Assembly: GCA_030150585.1 (NCBI GenBank)
Contig: JASLFM010000566.1
Location: forward strand, 1-7,597
DNA: 7,597 bases
Source: Acidovorax sp.
GTDB taxonomy: Bacteria > Pseudomonadota > Gammaproteobacteria > Burkholderiales > Burkholderiaceae_C
Reading direction: 5' to 3'
Numbering within the stretch: the stretch's first letter is position 1; the number at the start of each line of letters is the position of its first letter. The position numbers and the translations under genes are program-made. Positions 1-7,500 of this stretch are shown here, in pieces. Under the pieces are notes generated by a model. That model saw only the letters and a program-made list of their open reading frames with translations, was not told the DNA's origin and did not search any database.

Positions 1-1301
1 AAGGCCTGCTCACCCTGCTCTCGGCAGCGGGCCGGGCAGGCCGCCGGCTGCTGTCCACGCGCCGCCTGCAGTGGCAGATGCTCTGGCTCGTGGGTACGGC
101 CCTGGTCGCAGGCGCTCTGCCGCTCGCACTGCACGGCCTGCAGCTCGGCCACCGCGACACGCTGCCGCTGCCCGCGGCCTTCCTGGTGCTCTGGGGCCTG
201 GGCGCCGCATGCGCCGTGGCCGCAGCTTGGCAGGCCAAATACCACCGGCTGGCCGCGCTCACGTTGCTGGGCGGTGCGGGGCTGGCCACCTGCATCACGT
301 TCCTGTGGTTTTCGGCACCTGACCTCGCGCTCACGCAAATCGCAGTGGAGCTGGTGACCACGGTGCTGATCCTGCTGGGCCTGCGCTGGCTGCCCAAGCG
401 CGACGAGCGCCTGCGCCCATCGGCGCGTGTGCGACCCCGCGGCACGCGCCGGCGGCGCCTGCGCGACATGCTGTTGTCGGTGCTGGCCGGCGGCGGCATG
501 GCCTGGCTGGCCTTCGCGATGATGAGCCGCGACTTTCCCGAGAGCACCTCGACCTTCTTCCTCGAGCGCGCACTCACGGAGGGCGGCGGCACCAACGTGG
601 TCAACGTGATGCTCGTGGACTTCCGCGGCTTCGATACCTTCGGCGAGATCGTCGTGCTGGGCATCGTCGCGCTCACGGTGTACGCGTTGCTGCGGCGCTT
701 CCGCCCGGCGCGCGAAACCATGGACCTTCCCGAGCAGCAGCGCTCTCTGCCCGCCGACCTGCAAACCGACCTGCTGAACCCGCGCAACGCCCAGGATACG
801 GCCGTGGGCTACCTTATGGTGCCCGCCGTGCTCGTGCGCCTGCTGCTGCCGTTCGCGGCCGTGGTGTCGGCCTACATCTTCATGCGCGGCCACAACGAGC
901 CGGGCGGCGGCTTCGTGGCAGGGCTGGTGCTCTCGGTGGCGCTGATCTTGCAGTACATCATCTCGGGCACGCAGTGGGTCGAGGCACACATGCCGCTGTT
1001 CCCGCGCCGCTGGATTGCGACGGGCCTGCTGTGCGCACTGGCCACGGGCCTGGGCGCCGTCGCCCTGGGCTACCCCTTCCTCACCACGCACACGGCCCAC
1101 CTGAACCTGCCCGTGGTGGGCGACCTCCACGTGGCAAGCGCGCTGTTTTTCGACATCGGCGTGTTCACGCTGGTGGTGGGCTCCACGCTGCTGATCCTCA
1201 CGGCCATCGCCCACCAGTCCATCCGCGGCCACCGCTACCACGCGCGCCTGCTCGAAGAAGCCGAGGCCGCAGAACAGCCACCCCACGGAGGAGACCGCTG
1301 A
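1..1301 (+). CDS. mnhA: Mrp-type monovalent cation/H+ antiporter subunit A with fused subunit B (5' partial)
   Basis: This is the C-terminal part of the large MrpA/MnhA/PhaA membrane subunit. The frame is open to the left edge (first whole codon at base 3), so the ATG at 78 is internal and the true start lies outside. About 432 residues are visible. Numbering from that internal Met, residues 1-105 form hydrophobic helices of the MrpA C-terminal domain with the family motif SAPDLALTQ (79-87). An Arg-rich, probably cytoplasmic loop follows (about 105-131). Residues 132-210 continue MrpA with LVDFRGFDTFGE (179-190). From about 230 to 382 there is a complete MnhB-like domain with HNEPGGGFVAGL (272-283) and GDLHVASALFFDIGVF (348 on). 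The A-B fusion is known from other proteobacteria (PhaAB type) and explains why no separate mnhB gene precedes mnhC. The NuoL-like N-terminal antiporter module is outside the window. Whether Na+ or K+ is exchanged cannot be told. The stop overlaps the mnhC start by one base. Confidence 0.95.
   Translation, partial: GLLTLLSAAGRAGRRLLSTRRLQWQMLWLVGTALVAGALPLALHGLQLGHRDTLPLPAAFLVLWGLGAACAVAAAWQAKYHRLAALTLLGGAGLATCITFLWFSAPDLALTQIAVELVTTVLILLGLRWLPKRDERLRPSARVRPRGTRRRRLRDMLLSVLAGGGMAWLAFAMMSRDFPESTSTFFLERALTEGGGTNVVNVMLVDFRGFDTFGEIVVLGIVALTVYALLRRFRPARETMDLPEQQRSLPADLQTDLLNPRNAQDTAVGYLMVPAVLVRLLLPFAAVVSAYIFMRGHNEPGGGFVAGLVLSVALILQYIISGTQWVEAHMPLFPRRWIATGLLCALATGLGAVALGYPFLTTHTAHLNLPVVGDLHVASALFFDIGVFTLVVGSTLLILTAIAHQSIRGHRYHARLLEEAEAAEQPPHGGDR
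1287..1293 (+). promoter_or_regulatory. Shine-Dalgarno element for mnhC
   Basis: GGAGGAG lies 7 bases upstream of the ATG at 1301, inside the last codons of mnhA. It decides the mnhC start: the same frame is open upstream to 974, but those codons only shadow mnhA. The TGATG arrangement suggests that ribosomes finishing mnhA re-initiate on mnhC. Confidence 0.8.
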
Positions 1302-1666
1302 TGGAAATCGTTCTGGCCATCGCCATCGGCGTACTCACGGGCTCAGGGGTCTGGCTGCTGCTGCGCCCGCGCACGTTCCAGGTCATCATGGGCCTGTCGC
1401 TGCTGTCCTATGCCGTCAACCTGTTCATCTTCAGCATGGGCCGCCTGGGCCTGGCCGTGGGCAAGGCTCCGGTGCTGGTGAGCGGCGTGCCGCAGGACCT
1501 GCAGCACTACGCCGACCCCATGCCCCAGGCGCTGGTGCTGACAGCCATCGTGATCGGCTTCGCCATGACGGCGCTGTTCCTCGTGGTGCTGCTCGCCTCG
1601 CGCGGCATGTCGGGCACCGACCACGTGGACGGCAGCCACTCGCGCGACAAGCAGGAGATGCCATGA
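1301..1666 (+). CDS. mnhC: Mrp-type cation/H+ antiporter subunit C (NuoK-like)
   Basis: A small inner-membrane protein of 121 residues, the usual size for MrpC/MnhC. It is homologous to NuoK of complex I and sits between the A and D antiporter modules. Three hydrophobic segments are visible, at about 3-20, 28-46 and 76-100. Family hallmarks are MGLSLLSYAVNLFIF (30-44) and DPMPQALVLTAIVIGFA (72-88), the near-invariant DP-PQALVLTAIVI stretch of this family. The C-terminal 20 residues are hydrophilic and charged. The ATG at 1301 is chosen because it has a strong Shine-Dalgarno, overlaps the mnhA stop, and gives a family-length protein. The gene ends in an ATGA overlap with mnhD. Confidence in the family is very high; transported ion unknown. 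Confidence 0.96.
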   Translation: MEIVLAIAIGVLTGSGVWLLLRPRTFQVIMGLSLLSYAVNLFIFSMGRLGLAVGKAPVLVSGVPQDLQHYADPMPQALVLTAIVIGFAMTALFLVVLLASRGMSGTDHVDGSHSRDKQEMP

Positions 1667-3396
1667 CCCTGGCCGACCTGCAAGGCATCGTCTCGCGGCT
1701 CATGCCGCACCTCATGCTCGTACCCATCGCGCTGCCGCTGCTCACGGCCGCGCTCATGCTGCTGCTGCGCGAGGAGCGCCAGCACCTCAAGCTCGCGCTG
1801 AACCTTGTGTCCACGCTGCTGGGACTGGCCGTCTCCGTGGCCTTGCTGGCCTGGAGCGCGCGCACGGGTTCCACCGCCACGCTGGGCGTGTACCTGCCCG
1901 GCAACTGGCCCGCGCCGTTCGGCATTGTGCTCGCGCTTGACCGGCTCTCGGCGCTCATGCTCGTGCTCACGAGCGGCGTGGCGCTCGCCTCCATCGTGTT
2001 CGCCTCGTCGCGCTGGCACCGCGCGGGCGTGCACTACCACCCGCTGTTCCAGTTCCAGCTCATGGGCCTGGCGGGCGCCTTCCTCACAGCCGACCTGTTC
2101 AACCTGTTCGTGTTCTTTGAGATCATGCTGGCGGCCTCCTACGGGCTGCTGCTGCACGGCTCGGGCCGCGCACGCGTGCAGGCGGGACTGCACTACATCG
2201 CCATCAACCTCGCGGCCTCGTCGCTGTTCCTCATCGGTGTGTCCATGCTCTACGGCATCACTGGCACGCTCAACATGGCCGACCTCGCGCGCGCCATTCC
2301 CCAGGTGGCGGCGGGCGACCGCGGCCTGCTGCACGCGGCCGCTGGCATCCTGGCCACGGCCTTCCTCATCAAGGCGGCCGTGTGGCCGCTCAATTTCTGG
2401 CTCGTGCCGGCCTACAGCGCCGCCACGGCCCCCGTGGGCGCGCTGTTCGCTCTCATGACCAAGGTGGGCGTGTACACCATCCTGCGGCTATGGACGCTGC
2501 TGTTCGGTAGCGAAGCCGGCGCCTCGGCCCTGTTCGGCGGGCCCTGGCTCATCGGCGGCGGCATGGTCACCATGGTGTTCGGCGCCATCGGCATGCTGGG
2601 CTCTCAGCGCATCACGCACCTGGCGGGCTTCGCGGCCGTGCTCTCGTCGGGCACGCTGCTCGCGGCCGTGGGCTTCGGCCAGACCGAGCTCACTGCCGCG
2701 CTGCTGTACTACCTGCCCAGCTCCACGCTGGCCGTGAGCGCGCTGTTCCTGCTGGCCGACCTGATCGAGCGCTGGCGCAACGACGGCACGAGCACCGACC
2801 TGGACGACGAGGACGCGCCCTTCCTCAACCCCGAACTGCTGCCCACACAGGGCCTGAACCTCGATGACGAGGAAGAAGTACTCATCGGCCGTGTGATCCC
2901 CGCCGCCGTGGCCTTTCTGGGCCTGGCCTTCATGGCATGCACTCTGGTCATCGCGGGCCTGCCACCGCTGTCGGGCTTCGTCGGCAAGTTCGCGATGCTC
3001 ACCGCGCTGCTGAACCCGCTGGGCTTGGGGGCATCGGCGGGCGTACGCCTCGGCCCCGCCGGCTGGAGCCTGCTGGCCCTCATGATCGGCACCGGCCTGC
3101 TCGCACTGATCGCGCTCACCCGCGCCGGCATCCGCCACTTCTGGGCCACGCACGACCGCGCCACGCCCCGGCTGCGCGTCTTGGAGGGGCTGCCCATCGC
3201 CGCACTGCTGGCGGCTTGCCTGGCCCTCACCGTGCAGGCCGGACCTGTGATGGGATTCACCCAGGCCACGGCCAACGCGCTGCACGCACCAGGCACCTAC
3301 GTTCGGGCAGTGATGTCGGCGGCGCCCCTGCCGGGGCCCATATCCCACTCTGCCCCCGATGCTGCCCCCGTGGCACAGGAAGAGGAGGCCCCATGA
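1663..3396 (+). CDS. mnhD: Mrp-type cation/H+ antiporter subunit D (NuoM/N-like)
   Basis: A large polytopic subunit of 577 residues, somewhat longer than the roughly 490-540 typical of MrpD. It belongs to the proton-conducting antiporter family shared with NuoL/M/N and is thought to form one ion channel of the complex. The conserved membrane glutamate is in NLFVFFEIM (E153). Conserved lysines expected for the proton path are visible in LIKAAVWPLNFWLVPAYS (K237), MTKVGVYTILR (K267) and LPPLSGFVGKF (K442). The extra length comes mainly from a strongly acidic hydrophilic loop (about 370-408) between two helices and a soluble, Pro/Ala/Glu-rich C-terminal tail (about 551-577). The start overlaps the mnhC stop (ATGA), with AGGAG at 1653-1657 five bases upstream. 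The gene ends in an ATGA overlap with mnhE. No frameshift or missing key residue is seen. Confidence 0.97.
   Translation: MTLADLQGIVSRLMPHLMLVPIALPLLTAALMLLLREERQHLKLALNLVSTLLGLAVSVALLAWSARTGSTATLGVYLPGNWPAPFGIVLALDRLSALMLVLTSGVALASIVFASSRWHRAGVHYHPLFQFQLMGLAGAFLTADLFNLFVFFEIMLAASYGLLLHGSGRARVQAGLHYIAINLAASSLFLIGVSMLYGITGTLNMADLARAIPQVAAGDRGLLHAAAGILATAFLIKAAVWPLNFWLVPAYSAATAPVGALFALMTKVGVYTILRLWTLLFGSEAGASALFGGPWLIGGGMVTMVFGAIGMLGSQRITHLAGFAAVLSSGTLLAAVGFGQTELTAALLYYLPSSTLAVSALFLLADLIERWRNDGTSTDLDDEDAPFLNPELLPTQGLNLDDEEEVLIGRVIPAAVAFLGLAFMACTLVIAGLPPLSGFVGKFAMLTALLNPLGLGASAGVRLGPAGWSLLALMIGTGLLALIALTRAGIRHFWATHDRATPRLRVLEGLPIAALLAACLALTVQAGPVMGFTQATANALHAPGTYVRAVMSAAPLPGPISHSAPDAAPVAQEEEAP
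3383..3388 (+). promoter_or_regulatory. Shine-Dalgarno element for mnhE
   Basis: AGGAGG, a full anti-Shine-Dalgarno match, lies 4 bases before the ATG at 3393, inside the Glu-Glu-Ala codons at the end of mnhD. It fixes the mnhE start, since the frame is open upstream to 2937 but with non-membrane, Arg/Pro/Gly-rich shadow sequence. Confidence 0.8.
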
Positions 3397-3881
3397 AGCG
3401 CCTGCTGCCCGCGCCGCTGCTCTCCGTGGCACTGTTCATCCTCTGGCTGCTGCTCAACCGCTCGGCGAGCGCGGGCCAACTGGTTCTCGCCACCGTCCTG
3501 GCGCTCGCCATCCCCTTGCTCACGCGCGGCCTGCGGCCGCTGCCGGTGCGCATTCGCCGCCCAGGCACGGTGCTGCGCCTGGGCCTTACGGTGATGGCCG
3601 ACACGGTGGAGTCCAATATCGCCGTGCTGCGCTTCCTGCTGTTCCCAGGGCTGCGGCGCCACCCCCCGGCCTTCGTGCACATTCCGCTGCAGTTGCGCGA
3701 CCCCAATGCACTCGCGGTGCTCGCGATGATCGTGTGCATCACACCCGGCACGGCCTGGGCCGAGCTGTCGCTTGACCGCTCGATGCTGCTGCTGCACGTA
3801 CTGGAGGTGGACGACCCGCAAACCATCGTCGACCACGTGAAGACGCGCTACGAACGCCCCTTGATGGAGATTTTCGAATGA
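3393..3881 (+). CDS. mnhE: Mrp-type cation/H+ antiporter subunit E
   Basis: A 162-residue MrpE/MnhE family protein of normal length. Two N-terminal hydrophobic helices (about 5-21 and 29-44) are followed by a basic segment (46-62) and an amphipathic/cytosolic part. The family signature is visible as SNIAVLRFLLFPG (74-86), then VHIPLQLRDPNALAVLAMIV (95-114) and CITPGTAWAEL (115-125), with HVLEVDD (135-141) near the end. MrpE is needed for stability or full activity of the complex in organisms where it has been studied; it has no complex I counterpart that I would rely on. The start overlaps the mnhD stop and has an excellent Shine-Dalgarno. The end overlaps mnhF by ATGA. Confidence 0.96.
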   Translation: MKRLLPAPLLSVALFILWLLLNRSASAGQLVLATVLALAIPLLTRGLRPLPVRIRRPGTVLRLGLTVMADTVESNIAVLRFLLFPGLRRHPPAFVHIPLQLRDPNALAVLAMIVCITPGTAWAELSLDRSMLLLHVLEVDDPQTIVDHVKTRYERPLMEIFE

Positions 3882-4153
3882 CCGTGCTCTCCTGGGCCCT
3901 GCCCCTCGCGATGGCCATGCTCGCGCTGGCCATGGTGTTCGCGCTGGCCCGCCTGCTGCGCGGCCCCACGGCGCAGGACCGCGTGCTCGCGCTCGACTGC
4001 ATGTACCTGAGCGGCATGCTGCTCATGCTCGTGCTGGGCATGTACTACGGCAGCAGCCACTATTTCGAGGCAGCGCTGCTCGTGGCGCTGTTCGGCTTCG
4101 TGGGCTCCACGGCCATGGCCAAGTTCCTGCTGCGCGGGGAGGTCATCGAATGA
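3878..4153 (+). CDS. mnhF: Mrp-type cation/H+ antiporter subunit F
   Basis: A 91-residue small membrane subunit of the MrpF/MnhF/PhaF family, of normal length. Three hydrophobic stretches are visible (about 4-26, 40-57 and 63-85). The conserved cytoplasmic-side motif LLRGPTAQDRVLALD (27-40 region) carries two acidic positions, D34 and D40, of the type conserved in the family and implicated in ion handling. The start is the ATG within the ATGA overlap with mnhE, with GGAG at 3866-3869 eight bases upstream. The end overlaps mnhG in the same way. Proteins of this branch are often called K+/H+ antiporter subunit F, but the sequence alone does not prove K+ specificity. Confidence 0.95.
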   Translation: MTVLSWALPLAMAMLALAMVFALARLLRGPTAQDRVLALDCMYLSGMLLMLVLGMYYGSSHYFEAALLVALFGFVGSTAMAKFLLRGEVIE

Positions 4154-4521
4154 CGGACTTCACACTGCCCCTGTGGGCCGAGATCGCCATCGCGGCCCTG
4201 GTACTGCTGGGCGCGGCCATCGCGATGGTGGGCTCGCTCGGGCTGCTGCGCCTGTCCACCTATTTCGAGCGCGTGCATGCACCCTCGATCATCGCCACCA
4301 TGGGCTGCTGGTGCATCATGCACGCGAGCATCCTGTACTTTTCGCTGCTGGGCCACCACCTGGCCCTGCACCCGCTGCTGATCGCGCTGTTTGTTGCCAT
4401 CACGGTGCCCGTGACCAACATTTTTCTCATGCGTGCGGCGCTGTTCCGTGCCCGCCGTGCGGGCCTCTCCGTGCCCCCGAGCGTGAGCAGCACCGAGGCC
4501 CCCGCAGCCAAGCACTATTGA
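4150..4521 (+). CDS. mnhG: Mrp-type cation/H+ antiporter subunit G
   Basis: A 123-residue MrpG/MnhG family protein and the last gene of the operon. Three hydrophobic helices lie at about 10-33, 47-66 and 75-97. The family signature GSLGLLRLSTYFERVHAPSI (28-47) is clear and is followed by the expected small-residue helix. The C-terminus (about 100-123) is soluble: a short Arg-rich stretch, then a Ser/Pro/Ala tail ending KHY. The ATG is in an ATGA overlap with the mnhF stop, with GGGGAGG at 4136-4142 seven bases upstream. The stop codon is one base from the stop of the convergent oxoprolinase gene and lies in a perfect palindrome with it. No further gene follows on this strand, so the antiporter operon ends here. 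Confidence 0.95.
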   Translation: MTDFTLPLWAEIAIAALVLLGAAIAMVGSLGLLRLSTYFERVHAPSIIATMGCWCIMHASILYFSLLGHHLALHPLLIALFVAITVPVTNIFLMRAALFRARRAGLSVPPSVSSTEAPAAKHY

Positions 4522-4529
4522 ATCAATAG
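4515..4529. repeat. 15-bp palindrome joining the two convergent stop codons
   Basis: CTATTGA (4515-4521) and TCAATAG (4523-4529) are perfect inverted copies around the single central base 4522. The TGA of mnhG and the TGA of the minus-strand gene therefore occupy symmetric positions, and both genes end with the identical codons TAT TGA. The right arm overlaps the first four bases of the adjacent larger inverted repeat, so the two hairpins would be mutually exclusive. A one-base loop cannot form as such, so as RNA this would be a weak, AT-rich hairpin. Confidence 0.7.
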
Positions 4530-7500
4530 CTGGAGACGCAGTCCTGAAGGGCGCCTCCAGCTATATCATGGCACGGCGTTCTGGGCGCGCCAAAGCCCCC
4601 ACCCCCGGGGGTGTGGACCTCAAACACATCACCGGGCTGCATCTGTACCTGGCCGATATGGTCCAGCGGCTCCACGCTCCCGTTGGCACGCACCACGCGG
4701 TTGATGCCCGGCGTGCCGTCCGCCCCTCCTGCCATGCCGAAGGCGCCGCGGTGGCGGCCATTGGAGAGGATGCTGGCGGTCATGGGCTCCAGGAATCGCA
4801 CGCGCCGCACGCCGCCGTCGCCGCCGCGCCAGCGGCCCGCGCCGCCCGAGCCCTTGCGGATCTCGTAGCTCTCCAGCCGAACCGGAAAGCGGAATTCCAG
4901 CACCTCCGGGTCCGTGAGGCGCGAGTTCGTCATGTGCGTCTGCACCACGCTCGTGCCCGCGAAGCCGCCCACGAGCGCACCATGCTCGTCGAAAACGCCA
5001 CCCGCGCCACTGCCGCCTGAGATGGTCTCGTAGTATTGGTGGCGCGCATTGCCGAAGGTGAAGTTGTTCATCGTGCACTGCCCCGCCGCCATGAGCCCCA
5101 GGGCGCCGTAGAGCGCATTGGTGATGCAGGTGGAGGTCTCCACGTTGCCCGCCACCACCGAAGCGGGCGGCAGCGGATTGAGCATGCAGCCCTCGGGGAT
5201 GTGGACGCGGATGGGCTTGAGGCAGCCCGCGTTGAGCGGAATGTCGTCGTCCACCAGCGTGCGGAACACGTAGAGCACGGCCGCCATGCACACCGCCGTG
5301 GGCGCGTTGAAGTTGTTGGCCTGCTGCGGCGAGGTGCCCGTGAAGTCGATCTCGGCGCTGCGGCTGGCGGCATCGATGCGCACGGCCACCTGAATCTGCG
5401 CGCCGTTGTCCAGCGGCAGCGTGAACCCGCCATCCTTCAAGCGCGCGGCCAGCCGCGTAATGGCGCGGCGCACCGATTCCTCGGCGTTGTCCTGCACATG
5501 GCGCATGTAGGCCTGCACCACATCGAGGCCGAACTGCTGCACCATCTTGCGCAGCTCCTGCACGCCCTTCTCGTTCGCAGCGATCTGGGCCTTGAGGTCG
5601 GCCAGGTTCTGCTGCGGGTTGCGGCTCGGGTACTCGCCGCTCGCGAGCAGGTCGAGAATTTCCCGCTCACGCAACACGCCCCCTTCGACAAGCTTGAAGT
5701 TGTCGATCTGCACCCCCTCCTCCTCGATGCGCGTGGAGAAAGGCGGCATCGAGCCCGGCGTGGCGCCGCCCACGTCGGCGTGGTGGCCGCGGCTGCCCAC
5801 GTAGAACGTGGGCCGGAGCGCGCCGGACGCATCGGGGCCGATGTAGACGGGCGTGATCACTGTGATGTCGGGCAGGTGCGTGCCGCCGTGGTACGGATCG
5901 TTGAGCACGTACACGTCGCCGGGCTGCATGCGGCCCGCGTTGCGCTCGATCACGGTCCGGATGCTCTCGCCCATGGAGCCCAGGTGCACGGGCATGTGCG
6001 GCGCATTGGCGATGAGCTGGCCCTCGGCGTCGAACAGCGCACAGCTGAAGTCCAGGCGCTCCTTGATGTTGACCGAGTAAGCCGTGTTCTGCAGCTGCAG
6101 CCCCATCTGCTCGGCGATGTTCATGAACAGGTTGTTGAACACCTCCAGCAGCACCGGGTCCACCGTGGTGCCCACGGCATGGCGCACGGCGCGCGCCGCG
6201 ACCCGCTCGAGCACGATGTGGTCGTAGGCGGTGATGCGCGCCTCCCAGCCTGGCTCCACCACGGTGGTGGCGTTCTGCTCGGCGATGATGGCCGGGCCCG
6301 CGACCGCGTCGCCGGGCCGCAGGTCCGCGCGCACCACCAGGGCCGCGTCATGCCACAGCGCCGGGCCCTGCACGCCCGTGGTGTACATGCGCACCGTGCC
6401 GCGGCGGGGTGCCTCGCGCGGCGGGTGCACGGCGCGCAGGGCCTCGGCGGGCGCATCGCCCGCCACCACGGCCTCGACCGAGACGGCCTCCACCACCAGG
6501 CCCTTGCCCTGCATGAGGAAGGCGAAGCGCTGGCGGTACGCGGCCTCGAAGCCCGCCACGATAGCCGGCAGGTCGCCGAATGGCACGACCAGGGCGGAGT
6601 CCGACCCTTCGTAACGCACATGCACGCGGCGGTGCACGGCGACCGAGCCGCCTCCCGTTGCCGCTGTGGCCTGCTGCGCAAGCTCGGCCTGCGCGGCCTG
6701 GGCCAGGGTATCGAGCGTGGCGGCCACCTCCGGCAGCGCAGCGGGCACCAGCGGCCGCTCCACCGCCTGTTCGCGGATCACGTTCTGATCGGCCAGCCCC
6801 ATGCCGTAGGCCGAGAGCACGCCCGCGAGCGGATGCACGAACACGCGCGCCATGCCCAGCGCATCGGCCACCAGGCAGGCATGCTGCCCGCCCGCGCCGC
6901 CGAAGCACTGCAGCGTATAGCGCGTCACGTCGAAGCCGCGCGCCACGCTGATCTTCTTGATCGCGTTGGCCATCTGCTGCACGGCGATCTGGATGAAGCC
7001 ATGGGCCACCTCCTCGGCACTGCGCCCCGTCTGTTCGGCCAGCTCGCCGAAGCGCTGCGCGACCACTGCGGCATCGAGCGGCTCATCGGCCGCGGGGCCG
7101 AACACGCTCGGGAAATACACCGGCTGGATCTTGCCCACCATCACGTTCGCGTCGGTCACGGCCAGCGGCCCGCCGCGCCGGTAGCTGGCGGGTCCGGGGT
7201 TCGCCCCCGCGCTCTCGGGGCCCACGCGAAAGCGCGCACCGTCGAAGCCGAGGATGGAGCCCCCGCCCGCCGCCACGGTGTGGATGCTCATCATGGGCGC
7301 GCGCATGCGCACGCCGGCCACCTGGGTCTCGAACTCGCGCTCGAACGCGCCCGCGTAGTGGCTCACGTCGGTGCTCGTGCCCCCCATGTCGAAGCCGATG
7401 ACGCGCACGGCCGCATCCTCGCTGAAGGCCAGCTCCGCCGTGCGGGCCATGCCCACGATGCCGCCCGCCGGGCCCGAGAGGATCGCGTCCTTGCCCTGGA

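Noticed and set aside
78..80. ATG at 78 as the start of a complete short antiporter gene
   Set aside because: The frame is open to the left edge, there is no Shine-Dalgarno in front, and the protein would lack the N-terminal NuoL-like module of MrpA.
974..1300. Upstream in-frame extension of mnhC
   Set aside because: It overlaps the conserved end of the MnhB domain in another frame and has shadow composition. The ATG at 1301 fits the family length and ribosome site.
1507..2334. Long minus-strand open frame (275 codons) opposite mnhC/mnhD
   Set aside because: It is the mirror of well-recognised membrane protein genes in GC-rich DNA. Its translation is Gln/Arg/His/Glu-rich with no recognisable domain or ribosome binding context.
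2937..3392. Upstream in-frame extension of mnhE
   Set aside because: The extension is Arg/Pro/Gly-rich and overlaps conserved mnhD sequence. The ATG at 3393 has a strong Shine-Dalgarno and gives the family-length protein.
2488..3432. Long minus-strand open frame (314 codons) opposite mnhD
   Set aside because: Low-complexity Gly/Gln/Arg/Ala composition typical of the antisense of Leu/Ala-rich membrane genes. The sense strand has full family motifs throughout.
4600..4613. 14-bp GC palindrome CACCCCCGGGGGTG inside the oxoprolinase gene
   Set aside because: It is explained by codons for the conserved HTPGGGG motif, with Pro CCC next to Gly GGG and GGT. There is no loop or spacing that suggests a regulatory site.
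4568..5020. Plus-strand open frame of 150 codons just after the antiporter operon, a possible eighth operon gene
   Set aside because: It lies wholly opposite conserved HyuB coding sequence, lacks a Shine-Dalgarno, and reads as Ala/Arg/His-rich sequence without a recognisable fold.
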